From Arsenicibacter rosenii (lineage in GTDB: Bacteria; Bacteroidota; Bacteroidia; Cytophagales; Spirosomataceae), in NCBI RefSeq assembly GCF_001870735.1, contig NZ_MORL01000003.1, positions 372,001 through 436,000 of the forward strand: a stretch of 64,000 bases of DNA, read 5' to 3'. The notes under the pieces were generated by a model. It had not been told where the DNA came from and did not search any database. It worked only from the letters and a program-made list of their open reading frames with translations. Below are positions 44,737-53,963 of this stretch, piece after piece. Positions within the stretch are counted from its first letter, which is position 1, and every line of letters begins with the position of its first letter. The translations under genes were made by a program, and so were the position numbers.

Positions 44737-47700
44737 TTACTTACAGGCTTCCCCCGTCACTACATACGTCACCGTATCGTTGGTTACACGGCCACAGGCG
44801 TCGGTATAGCTTGTGTTCATGGTGTACGTGCCCGGCTGCTTAACGTTCAGCGCGTTTACGGTGTATAAACCCGGTCTGCGGTATACCGTACTGAATACGT
44901 AACCATCAGGGCCCGTAACGGTGAAGGCATTGCCGAAACCATACCCCTGTAGCGTAACCGCGCAGTTGCTGCCGCCTAACACCAGATTCTGCGTCATTGA
45001 CACCGCATCGGCCACAACGGAACTGTTACAGGTCACCGAAACGGTTGTTGTGGCGGTACCGATACAGCCGTTGCTGGTGCCGGTTACTGAATATACGGTC
45101 GTTTGTGTCGGAGAAACACTGATGGCTGTCTGACTTGAGCTATTGCTCCAGATATAACTATTGGCACCGGATGCCGTCAGCGTTGCCGACTGCCCACCGG
45201 CAATAGTTGTTGTCGATGGTGTGATCGTCACAACAGGCGCAGCATGTACCGTCAGACTGAACGCCGATGAGGTTACGCTGTTGCAGCCACCGGTTACCAC
45301 CAGTGAGTACGAACCCGCATCGGCAACCGTTGGCGACGGAATGCTCAAGGTGGCCGTTGTCTGACCGCCAACCGGCGAACCGCCTTTATACCACTGATAG
45401 GTCGCCCCCGCACCGGTAACGCTCACCGGCACACTCACCGGCGCGCCTACGCAGACCGCCGAAGCCCCGGCCGGCTGCGAGCTAATTGCCACTACCTCGC
45501 TAACGGTAAGGCTAAACGCCGAGCTCGTCAGGCTACCACAGCCACTTGTCTGTATAATCAGCTGATAACTGCCGGCATCAGCCGTCGTAGCAGTCAGGCT
45601 CAGGGTTGTAGCCGTCTGGCTGGCTACCGGACTGCCGTTCTTATACCACTGCTGACTGATCACATCACCGGTCACACTGACCGGTACGCTCACGGCCACA
45701 CCCACACACACGGCCGACGAAGCCACCGGCTGGGCCGTAATGCTTACCCCATTTACCACACTGACGCTAACGACTACCGGCGTAGCCGTACAACCGCCGG
45801 CATCCTGACCGGTTACCGTAAATGATTTCTGGCCCGCGCCCGTCAGCGTTACCGATAACGGAGAACCCGTGGCCGACGACGGCAGCGTTACGCCGGTATC
45901 CGTCGTTGTCCAGCTGTAGCTGTACGGGCTGGTGCCGCCGCTCAGACTGGCCGTCAGCGGCAGGATTTCGCCCGTACAGGCCAGCGTTTTTGAGGCCGTT
46001 GCCGTCAGGGTCAGGCTTACCGGTGTGCCCTGGAACTCGTAGGCTCCCATATCAATTGTAGATGCTTTCCGGTTTAGCCCGGCCAGATCAGTAGTCGTCG
46101 TGTTGACGGCATCTACACCGGCATTGATGGCCGGTGAGCAGCCTTTCAGCGTAAAGTCACCCGTGGCGGCATTCATAAACAGCGGATCACCTGTCTTGTT
46201 GTTGCCGCCGCTGCCGAAGCCCGTCGCTGCCGGATCACTGATGCTGTTGGTCAGTGAAAGCGAAGCAGTTCCGTCCACCGAGAAGCTGTTGGCCGGTGTG
46301 GCGTTGTTCCAGACGATGCTGTTTTTGAGGTCGAGTACCCCACCTCCTAAAACCGACACCGCGCTGCCCGTCGGAGCGCTGTTGCCGGAAATAGTTTGGT
46401 TGACCACGGTAATGGCAGCATCTGTTAACATGGCGCCACCACTTTCTGAAGCCGCATTGCCGGTGAACAGGTTATTCACCAGCGTAAACTCATTTCCTTC
46501 ACTTACAATCCCTCCGCCACTCAGGGCACTATTCTGCGTGATAACACAGTTTGTCATCTGGCCGTTAGTAGACACATAAGCGCCACCGCCCAGCCCTTGA
46601 GGAGCACTGTTCTGCGAAATGGTTACGTTGGTCAGATGTGTTGTAATTCCTCCGGTTGTATAAAGTCCCCCCCCATCACTGGCAGGCGAAACGTTCTGAC
46701 TGATCAGGCTGTTAGCCAGCGTCAGGCTTCCGGAACTACTTACATAAAGACCGCCCCCACCGTTGGCCGCTGTATTCTGGCTCATGGTTGTACTAGTGAT
46801 GCTGCCGGTTGCGCCATTCAGCATCATGCCACCGCCCGGGCCGCCCTGCCCTACACTGTTCTGTTGAATAAGTGTATTGGCTACGGTCAACGCGGTTGGA
46901 GAGCCTACATAGATAGCCCCACCGGGGTTGGGACTGCGGTTGCCGGTAAAAACGCTGTTTTTAATGGATGTAATACCGCCATTCAGATACAGAGCACCGC
47001 CGGTTCCTCCCTGAGTGACGATGTTGCCCGTGAAGTAGGAATTATCCGTAACAAAGGTCGTTGACCCTGATGAGGCTGCGATAGCGGCCCCTCCGCTAGG
47101 CGATGTATTCTGGCTCATGGTTGTGCTGGTGATGGTAGCCGCCAGGGTAGAAGAAACGTAAAGAACCCCACCATTACCGCCTTGCGAAACCAGATTTTGG
47201 GAGAACAAACTATTGTCAATCGCGAAGTGGCTCGTTCCGCCATAGCCGCCATAGAGCGCCGCTCCTGAATTGGGAGCACTATTCTGGGTAACTGAGCTGC
47301 TGGTGATGGTAGCGTCTATACCGGAACTAAAGTAAAAAACCCCTCCGTTGCCACTTAGGATAACCTGATTCTGATTGAATACGCTGTTCTTGGCTGAGAG
47401 TGTCCCAAAACCCGATGAGTAAACAGCTCCTCCTGAGTTATTGGCTTTGTTCTGCTCCATCCTGACCCCATCCATCCATACATTCAGACTAGACTGGGCA
47501 TATAAAAAACCGCCGTTACTGTTGGATGAACTGTTATTACGAATATCCCCATTCGTCAATGTCAGCGCAGTTACTCCCTGGCTGTAAAGCGCCCCCCCAC
47601 TCGAATTCGCCGAATTCTGACTGACCGTACAACTAGTAACTACAGCCGTCAGACTGCCTGCATAAACAACACCACCGTTACTGTTGCTGGCGATATTTTG

Positions 47701-49542
47701 CGAAAGGTCGCTGTTTGACAGCATTAGGTTCATTGACCCGTTAGTATTAAATACCCCTCCAGTATTTCTCGCTACGTTCTGCCGGATATGTGTGTTATTG
47801 ATAACCGCATGTATAGGTGAGCTGGTATTAATTACGCCTCCATTACTGTTTGTACAGTTATTGCCGGATAAATCACTGTCCGTGACCGTCAGACTGACAG
47901 CACCTGACAGATTACCAACGCCCCCACCGTAGCTGGCTGAGTTCTGGCTCACACTACAGCTGGTAATAACCGCCGTCAGGCCTGCGCTGCTGTTGACCAC
48001 CCCGCCATTACTGTTTCGGGCTATATTTCGAATAAAAGCGCTGTTGGTGAGCGTCAGATTGACGGCATTCGAGACATCAAAGCATGCACCATTCACGTTG
48101 GATGTATTCTGGCTGATACTGCTGCTGGTAATGGTCGCTGTTAATCCGCCCGAAATTTTAAATACGCCCCCATTGCTGCTTACTGAGGCGTTACCAAATA
48201 CTTTACTTCCTGTCATGGCAAGGACAACGCTTCCGTTAACCCGAAAGGCTCCTCCGTCATACGGAGCGGAGTTCTGCCCGATGGTACTGCTGGTAACCGA
48301 AACCGTAAGACTTCCAGCTGTATACACAGCACCACCGTTACTGTTACTTGATCTGTTGTCTGACAGTGAGCTGTTGTCTACTACGAACGTTGCCGCATCG
48401 GTAAAATACAGTGCGCCACCATCCATATTAGCGGTATTCCGCGTGATACTCGTTCCGGTAACAAACAGGTTTCCGCCCTGCATAAATACAGCACCGCCTT
48501 GATTAGCGGCATTATCTGTCAATGTTGCATTCGCCAGTGTGTAGCTGGCTCCGGTACTGTAAATCCCTCCCCCACTGTTTAGCGCATTACTACAGCCTGC
48601 GGTGATGACTATGCCATCCAGCCGGGTACCGGCCGTTGTACCAACGATTTGTATAACCTGATAACTATTGTCCGTCGAAGCCGACGTACCGATGTCACCC
48701 GAGAAAGTGGTGCTGCCCGGCGTACCGACCACAAACGTTTCGCGCGTGGCAGTGTTGCCGGAGACTACATACCCGCCATATACCTGTACTCCGGATGCAA
48801 CGGTGAAACTGGCCGTCTGATCGGTACCGGTGGTTGGTTTATACAAACCACTGCCGACCAGGAACGTTGTATTGGCACAGGCTGTTGACAAAGCTTGTGC
48901 GAGTTGCGCACCGGGCAAGGCATTCGCCCAGCTGCTGCCATCGTTGGCACCTGCTCCCGTTGGCGTAACATAAGCGATCGTGTTACAGAAAACCGGCGTA
49001 GATACCGGAGCAACAATCGCAAACGACTGGCTATCGCCATAGTCGTTACTTTTTCCTGCATTTGTGTTGATAATGCCTAATATCCTCGCAGAAGCCGCTG
49101 ACCCGGACTTAAACCTCACAACGAAATAAGAGTCCTGAGTACTTACCCAGCCTAAAATCGTGTTACTTCCGGTCGTATTAGCCTGAATATCAACGTCATT
49201 ATCAAATTTATTGTAATCATTTGAGTTATCATACAGCGCAAGATTATAATTATCTCCCACGGTTGCCCCTGAGAACGTAACGGTAACGCTTTGCCCTTCC
49301 GTGTAACTAGCCTGAGAAGGGGTTATCGTCAGTGATAAAGGGGTGGCATTTGTATTCCGCACACCTGCCTGTTTTTTTACTCTCTGTATGAGTTGGGTTT
49401 GTGCTTGTGCTGATTGCCGGATACCAACAGCCAGCAATAAAGCCAGACAAATAAACCGAAGACAATGGAGCAGCCTGACCCTTTGCCTGCCCGGCCAATG
49501 GATCAAAGCGCGGCTTAAAACGAGTAGAGTTTGTGTGTTCAT
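44737..49542 (-). CDS. Giant exported beta-helix adhesin-like protein
   Basis: 1601 residues. A long signal peptide (to about 48, ending SAQA), then about 40 short repeats with SNGGVVY / NSGGAVYS patterns (about 190-1050), which form a right-handed beta-helix as in polymorphic outer membrane proteins. Next a choice-of-anchor-Q-like end (INAGVDAVN...DMGAYEF), a PKD-like domain (GGTSPYSYSWTTTD), two Ig-like domains with SQPAGASAVCVGAPVS, and a C-terminal module shared with the RCC1 protein that ends in Cys-Lys. Role unknown, likely adhesion or a surface layer. No classical type IX sorting motif was recognised. Confidence 0.82.
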   Translation of the reverse strand: MNTQTLLVLSRALIHWPGRQRVRLLHCLRFICLALLLAVGIRQSAQAQTQLIQRVKKQAGVRNTNATPLSLTITPSQASYTEGQSVTVTFSGATVGDNYNLALYDNSNDYNKFDNDVDIQANTTGSNTILGWVSTQDSYFVVRFKSGSAASARILGIINTNAGKSNDYGDSQSFAIVAPVSTPVFCNTIAYVTPTGAGANDGSSWANALPGAQLAQALSTACANTTFLVGSGLYKPTTGTDQTASFTVASGVQVYGGYVVSGNTATRETFVVGTPGSTTFSGDIGTSASTDNSYQVIQIVGTTAGTRLDGIVITAGCSNALNSGGGIYSTGASYTLANATLTDNAANQGGAVFMQGGNLFVTGTSITRNTANMDGGALYFTDAATFVVDNSSLSDNRSSNSNGGAVYTAGSLTVSVTSSTIGQNSAPYDGGAFRVNGSVVLAMTGSKVFGNASVSSNGGVFKISGGLTATITSSSISQNTSNVNGACFDVSNAVNLTLTNSAFIRNIARNSNGGVVNSSAGLTAVITSCSVSQNSASYGGGVGNLSGAVSLTVTDSDLSGNNCTNSNGGVINTSSPIHAVINNTHIRQNVARNTGGVFNTNGSMNLMLSNSDLSQNIASNSNGGVVYAGSLTAVVTSCTVSQNSANSSGGALYSQGVTALTLTNGDIRNNSSSNSNGGFLYAQSSLNVWMDGVRMEQNKANNSGGAVYSSGFGTLSAKNSVFNQNQVILSGNGGVFYFSSGIDATITSSSVTQNSAPNSGAALYGGYGGTSHFAIDNSLFSQNLVSQGGNGGVLYVSSTLAATITSTTMSQNTSPSGGAAIAASSGSTTFVTDNSYFTGNIVTQGGTGGALYLNGGITSIKNSVFTGNRSPNPGGAIYVGSPTALTVANTLIQQNSVGQGGPGGGMMLNGATGSITSTTMSQNTAANGGGGLYVSSSGSLTLANSLISQNVSPASDGGGLYTTGGITTHLTNVTISQNSAPQGLGGGAYVSTNGQMTNCVITQNSALSGGGIVSEGNEFTLVNNLFTGNAASESGGAMLTDAAITVVNQTISGNSAPTGSAVSVLGGGVLDLKNSIVWNNATPANSFSVDGTASLSLTNSISDPAATGFGSGGNNKTGDPLFMNAATGDFTLKGCSPAINAGVDAVNTTTTDLAGLNRKASTIDMGAYEFQGTPVSLTLTATASKTLACTGEILPLTASLSGGTSPYSYSWTTTDTGVTLPSSATGSPLSVTLTGAGQKSFTVTGQDAGGCTATPVVVSVSVVNGVSITAQPVASSAVCVGVAVSVPVSVTGDVISQQWYKNGSPVASQTATTLSLTATTADAGSYQLIIQTSGCGSLTSSAFSLTVSEVVAISSQPAGASAVCVGAPVSVPVSVTGAGATYQWYKGGSPVGGQTTATLSIPSPTVADAGSYSLVVTGGCNSVTSSAFSLTVHAAPVVTITPSTTTIAGGQSATLTASGANSYIWSNSSSQTAISVSPTQTTVYSVTGTSNGCIGTATTTVSVTCNSSVVADAVSMTQNLVLGGSNCAVTLQGYGFGNAFTVTGPDGYVFSTVYRRPGLYTVNALNVKQPGTYTMNTSYTDACGRVTNDTVTYVVTGEACK

Positions 49543-49851
49543 TTAAAGTTGGTTAGAGTACATGTACGTTACTTTTTCGGGCTCATTAAAGTCTCTTTGT
49601 CGACCATTTTGCCTGTCAAATCAACTTCAAAGCTATCTAAAGCGATAGGCACAGCCAAGAAGCATGCACATAAGTCCATGAAAGCAACGATACCGTAGAT
49701 AAACCCCCTTTTTATGTATGTGAAACATAAAATAGCTGTGAAACAATGAACACATTGCCACAGATGCCTCTTTCCGACAACATAGGATCGTCTTTCATCA
49801 GCGATTCAGTATTCTCTTCTTACCTTTGTTGTTTCCTTTTCTGCAACAAAC
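49543..49851. other. Divergent intergenic region (309 bases)
   Basis: Separates the giant surface gene (minus) from the NamZ-like gene (plus). It holds the palindrome GTACATGTAC near its left end and a TACCTTTG box at 49821-49828 that could be the -7 element for the NamZ-like gene. No gene, long repeat or word-repeat element was seen. Confidence 0.6.
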
Positions 49852-51075
49852 ATGAAATTTTACGCTTTCTTTTCGGCCCTGCTCATCGCATCGGCAACAC
49901 TCCCTGCGCTCACGCCGGCCCTTACCGAACCGCAGTCGATGCAACGCAAGGCGCCGGTGACCGGTGCTGACCAAACGGCTAAATACCTGCCCTATCTGAA
50001 AGGCAAGCGCGTGGGTATGCTCGTTAACCAGACCTCCACTATCGGAAACAAACTGAGTGTTGATAGTCTGCAAAGTCTTGGCGTGAAGATCGTTAAGGTA
50101 TTCGGGCCCGAACACGGTTTCCGGGGCAATGCCAGTAATGGCGCCAAAGTAGATGATGCGGTTGATGCCAAAACGGGTATCCCCATTATTTCGTTGTATG
50201 GCAAACACCACAAACCCAGCAAGGAAGACATGGCCGACGTGGACCTGATGATCTTCGACGTGCAGGACGTAGGGTGCCGCTTTTATACCTACATCAACAC
50301 GCTGCAATATGTCATGGAAGCCTGCGCCGAAAACGGCAAGGAACTCATGATTCTGGACCGCCCGAACCCCAACGGCTTTTGCGTCGACGGGCCGATTCTG
50401 GAAGATCACCTGCGGTCGGGCATTGGCCGGCACCGGATTCCGATCACCCATGGCATGACCATCGGTGAGTTTGCGCAGATGCTGAATGGCGAGGGCTGGC
50501 TGGCCAATAAGGCGCAATGCAAGCTCAAAATCATCAAGGTAGCCAACTATACCCACGATACGCCGTATGTGCTGCCCGTACCACCGTCGCCGAACCTGAA
50601 CACGCCTCAGTCGATTCTGCTGTATCCGAGCCTGTGCCCGTTCGAAGGCACGATTGTGAGCCAGGGACGGGGTACGCACTTCCCGTTCACTGTGCTGGGC
50701 GCACCAGCGCTGAAAGGCAAGTATGCGTTTTCGTTCAAGCCGGTTTCGATCCCGGGTATGAGCGAAACACCGCTGCACCAGAACAACGATTGCTACGGCC
50801 TCGACCTGCGGGAATATAACACCAGCACGTTTTACCAGACCCGGCAGATCAACCTGAAATGGCTGATTGAGTTATATAACGCCTATCCTGAAAAAGAGAA
50901 GTTTTTCGACATGAGCTTCAGCAAACAAATGGGTAATTTTGACAAGCTGGCGGGCACCGAAAACCTGAAAAAGCAAATCATGGCCGGTACGCCGGAAGCT
51001 GAAATCCGGAAGAGCTGGGAGCCGGGGCTCTCCAACTACAAGAAGATGCGGCAGAAATACCTGCTCTATAAATAA
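49852..51075 (+). CDS. namZ: Exo-beta-N-acetylmuramidase NamZ-like protein (DUF1343)
   Basis: 407 residues with a signal peptide (MKFYAFFSALLIASATLPA). DUF1343 features: KGKRVGMLVNQTSTI, VFGPEHGFRG, PIISLYG, LMIFDVQDVGCRFYTYINTL, ILDRPNPNG and HGMTIGEFAQMLN. Characterised NamZ proteins (GH171) remove N-acetylmuramic acid from peptidoglycan fragments, so a role in cell-wall recycling is likely. It stands apart from other wall genes. The LytTR gene begins nine bases downstream and may be cotranscribed. Confidence 0.92.
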   Translation: MKFYAFFSALLIASATLPALTPALTEPQSMQRKAPVTGADQTAKYLPYLKGKRVGMLVNQTSTIGNKLSVDSLQSLGVKIVKVFGPEHGFRGNASNGAKVDDAVDAKTGIPIISLYGKHHKPSKEDMADVDLMIFDVQDVGCRFYTYINTLQYVMEACAENGKELMILDRPNPNGFCVDGPILEDHLRSGIGRHRIPITHGMTIGEFAQMLNGEGWLANKAQCKLKIIKVANYTHDTPYVLPVPPSPNLNTPQSILLYPSLCPFEGTIVSQGRGTHFPFTVLGAPALKGKYAFSFKPVSIPGMSETPLHQNNDCYGLDLREYNTSTFYQTRQINLKWLIELYNAYPEKEKFFDMSFSKQMGNFDKLAGTENLKKQIMAGTPEAEIRKSWEPGLSNYKKMRQKYLLYK

Positions 51076-51083
51076 CTACCGCG

Positions 51084-51944
51084 TTGGAACCCATTAACCG
51101 CCGGCGAGATACCCTGTTACGATTGGTTGCCATTCCGGTGGCAGCCACCATCGTGTCGCATGTGGTATTTGGCAGGCGGTTTCCCTTTCAGCCCGGCTAC
51201 CACTTCCCGCTGCCCTACTTCCTGACGGTGGCAACGGTGATGCTTTGCTGCTGGGAAGTTAATTTCCGTCTTTTTCACTGGCTCGACCGGCGCATCCCGT
51301 TTTATGAGGGTACTCACAGACGATTGCGCTGGCAAATCGGTCTTGGCGGTAGCCTTACGCTGCTGACCTTCTCGCTTGTATTCCCCTCGGCGATCCGTAT
51401 TTACACCGGTCAGTGGCCGGCACCGGCGCTTATACTGACAGGCACCGTCGTCTGTACCACCCTGGCCACCCTTATCAACGGGGCGTATGTGGGTCGTTAT
51501 CTGGTGCGGCTGCTCCAGACCCCAAAAAACGCACCCGCTCCGGTAGCTACCGAAACCGCCATACCCTTTCCCGCCGGACCCGCCCGATTATTGATTGATG
51601 CCGGCAACCGCACCCTGTACCTGCTACCCGATGAGATTGCCTATTTTTACCTGACTAACGGGCTGGTATTGCTCCTGAAAACCGACGGACAACAGATCGT
51701 TACGGCTTACGATGCACTCACCCGGATTAGCCCGCAACTCCCTGAATCCACCTTTTTTCAGCTCAACCGGCAGATCATTGCCCACCGGTCGGCCATTACC
51801 AGTTTACAGGATGACACCAACCGTAAGCTTCAGGTTGCGCTTCGGCCGGCCCTGCATAAAGACCACAACACCGAACCGGTCACCATTAGCCGGTACCGGA
51901 GCGCTGATCTGAAAAAATGGCTGGCAAGCCCGGTAACCGCCTGA
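51084..51944 (+). CDS. Membrane-anchored LytTR regulator
   Basis: 286 residues starting at a TTG nine bases after the NamZ-like gene; no upstream ATG is available. The first 150 residues hold four hydrophobic helices (LLRLVAIPVAATIVSHVVF, YFLTVATVMLCCWEV and others), then a C-terminal LytTR DNA-binding domain (LTRISPQLPESTFFQLNRQIIAHRSAI). It has no receiver domain, so signals probably enter via the membrane part. An alternative start further in would cut the first helix. Next to a peptidoglycan-recycling enzyme, it may respond to cell-wall fragments (inference). Confidence 0.78.
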   Translation: MEPINRRRDTLLRLVAIPVAATIVSHVVFGRRFPFQPGYHFPLPYFLTVATVMLCCWEVNFRLFHWLDRRIPFYEGTHRRLRWQIGLGGSLTLLTFSLVFPSAIRIYTGQWPAPALILTGTVVCTTLATLINGAYVGRYLVRLLQTPKNAPAPVATETAIPFPAGPARLLIDAGNRTLYLLPDEIAYFYLTNGLVLLLKTDGQQIVTAYDALTRISPQLPESTFFQLNRQIIAHRSAITSLQDDTNRKLQVALRPALHKDHNTEPVTISRYRSADLKKWLASPVTA

Positions 51945-52054
51945 CCATTCAGCCCCGATTCCGGTACCATTCAGCTTTCTTCCTGTCTTTCAATTGGGTA
52001 TTCCTACCAGAAAGCAGTTGCTTTACCGTCATATCACAATCAAACGGCAACGAT

Positions 52055-52789
52055 ATGACACCCGATCTTTCAGCGCTTTACCAACAACTCCCGATATGGC
52101 TCGCCGCCGGTTTTGTGGGGGTTACCGTTTTCGCCCTCGCCTTTTTTTACTATCTCCTGCACACCACCTCTCCCCGAAAGGCCATTTGGTTTACGGGACT
52201 AGCCACTGGCTGGCTGGCCCTGACCGGATCCCTGGCCGCTAATGAGTTCTTTCTGAATCTGGCCACCATACCACCGCGTATTATGCTGGTAGTCGTCCCG
52301 GTTTTTGCCAGTCTCATCACGTTGACGCTGACGCAGGCAGGTAAACGGTTTCTGGATACGCTGCCGCTTCGTCCACTCACGTATTTCCATCTCATCCGGA
52401 TTCCTGTTGAACTGGTGTTATTCGGTCTGTTTTTGCACCGGCAAATCCCACTCATGATGACCTTCGAAGGCTTAAATCCGGATATACTGTCGGGCATAAC
52501 GGCCCCCGTCATTGGCTGGCTGGTGTTCCGCAAACAGTTGCCCACACGGGTGCTGCTGATCTGGCACCTGCTTGCTCTGCTCCTGCTGATTAATATTGTA
52601 ACAATCGCCCTGCTCTCGGCCCCGACGTTTTTGCAGCAGCTCAATTTTGAACAGCCCAATGTCGGTATTCTGAAATTCCCCTTTGTCTGGCTCCCCGGCT
52701 TTGTTGTACCGATGGTAGCCCTGTGCCATCTGGCCGCTATCCGCCAACTGACCAGGCGTTATCCCACACACTCACCATCCATCCGGTAG
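52055..52789 (+). CDS. Hypothetical membrane protein, about seven helices
   Basis: 244 residues from the ATG at 52055 (an earlier ATG at 51917 lies inside the LytTR gene and is unlikely). Seven hydrophobic segments, with short charged loops; no family recognised. The motif TLPLRPLTYFHLIRIPVELVLFGLF is conserved-looking. Same direction as the preceding regulator, with a 110-base gap. Confidence 0.65.
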   Translation: MTPDLSALYQQLPIWLAAGFVGVTVFALAFFYYLLHTTSPRKAIWFTGLATGWLALTGSLAANEFFLNLATIPPRIMLVVVPVFASLITLTLTQAGKRFLDTLPLRPLTYFHLIRIPVELVLFGLFLHRQIPLMMTFEGLNPDILSGITAPVIGWLVFRKQLPTRVLLIWHLLALLLLINIVTIALLSAPTFLQQLNFEQPNVGILKFPFVWLPGFVVPMVALCHLAAIRQLTRRYPTHSPSIR

Positions 52790-52792
52790 CGG

Positions 52793-52823
52793 TTGCGCGG
52801 ATTAGGCCGGGTCCTTAATTTTG
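52793..52823 (+). promoter_or_regulatory. Promoter of the PH-domain-like membrane gene
   Basis: TTG (52793-52795), 20 bases, then TAATTTTG (52816-52823), fitting the Bacteroidota TTTG / TAnnTTTG consensus. Confidence 0.7.
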
Positions 52824-52840
52824 GGGAAACCAGACCAATC

Positions 52841-53917
52841 ATGCATATGATCGCGTTATCCGTACCACCCCGCACGTATCACATGAAGCGTACGGGCTAT
52901 CTGTTTACCTATCTGCTTTTACTGACGGTTGCCGGGATCGTAGTGCTGTTCTTAATGCCGCTCTCGGCACATCCGTTTCCGAATCTGTTGCCTGCTATAA
53001 AGCCGCTTGGTTTTTTCCTGCCTTTGCTGGCAAGCCTTGTTCTTTATCCGGTGTTTATAACGGTCTCTGTCACGGTATCCGGCGACGATCTGCTGATCCG
53101 GAAAGGGTTTGGTCAGCGCACCCGCATCCGGTTCGACGATATTCTGGGCTACAACGAACAGGCCGCCGGCAGTAAATGGGCCCCTGAGAAAAAGCAGCTG
53201 ACGATTTATACCCAAACGGAATGGTTCAGCATCCTGGAGACTCACTTCACCGGATATGCCGATCTGAAAGAACGCCTGACGCAATACGGGAAACCGGTCC
53301 CTTTCCGGCAGGGTCTCAACAGAGGCGAAACACGGCTGTTACGTGGCTTCGTGCTGGGCTATGTCGCGTTTATTGCCGGACTGGTGTGGCTGGGCTATGC
53401 CGCCTACACCCCGGCAACGCCAAGCCACAAGACACACCGGCTACAGGCAACAATCGATGAAGTCCGGATCATAAAATCGGGCAAAGGCCGGCCGTTGGGC
53501 GCAGCATTCCGGCTGAACGAATATCCGCAATTTTCGTTTCGGGCCACAAAAAAAGAATTCGGCGATGAGGTATTGTCGTTACCGGATCAACTCCGCACCG
53601 GACAGACCGTTCAGCTGACGATCATGGAGCAGGATTTTGCCAGAAAGCTGACCGGCACCGATGCCCTTTCATTTGGCGATAAGTTCGACGACTTTACTCA
53701 AATTAACGTCTTCCGGATTGAGGCTGCCATAAACGATTCCCGTTTGGCGCTAACGGCAAATACGCCCCCTCACGCCGACACCCATACGCGGCCGGTTCTC
53801 TGGGTGTTGGGCGCCGTTGCCGGCCTGCTAATTGCCTGGACGTGTTGGGTCTGGATTGACCGTCATCAAATGCGACAAATCCTTCTCCGGATAAATCAAT
53901 CCGCTTCGGGCAATTAG
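52841..53917 (+). CDS. Hypothetical membrane protein with PH-like region
   Basis: About 358 residues from the ATG at 52841; ATG 52883 (MKRTGYLFTYLL) is equally possible, since the promoter lies at 52793-52823. Two N-terminal helices, a strand-rich segment (VTVSGDDLLIRKGFGQRTRIRFDDILGY, about 80-140 here) like a bacterial PH domain, another helix (LLRGFVLGYVAFIAGLVWLGY), a second soluble domain, and a C-terminal helix. No established family or function. Confidence 0.65.
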   Translation: MHMIALSVPPRTYHMKRTGYLFTYLLLLTVAGIVVLFLMPLSAHPFPNLLPAIKPLGFFLPLLASLVLYPVFITVSVTVSGDDLLIRKGFGQRTRIRFDDILGYNEQAAGSKWAPEKKQLTIYTQTEWFSILETHFTGYADLKERLTQYGKPVPFRQGLNRGETRLLRGFVLGYVAFIAGLVWLGYAAYTPATPSHKTHRLQATIDEVRIIKSGKGRPLGAAFRLNEYPQFSFRATKKEFGDEVLSLPDQLRTGQTVQLTIMEQDFARKLTGTDALSFGDKFDDFTQINVFRIEAAINDSRLALTANTPPHADTHTRPVLWVLGAVAGLLIAWTCWVWIDRHQMRQILLRINQSASGN

Positions 53918-53963
53918 TTTTTCTGTACCTTCGCGCTACGAAACCATCCTTGATTAAGTGCCC

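Noticed and set aside
44737-49542. Classical type IX secretion C-terminal signal on the two giant proteins
   Set aside because: The final 80 residues do not show the usual signal pattern; a different shared module is present instead.
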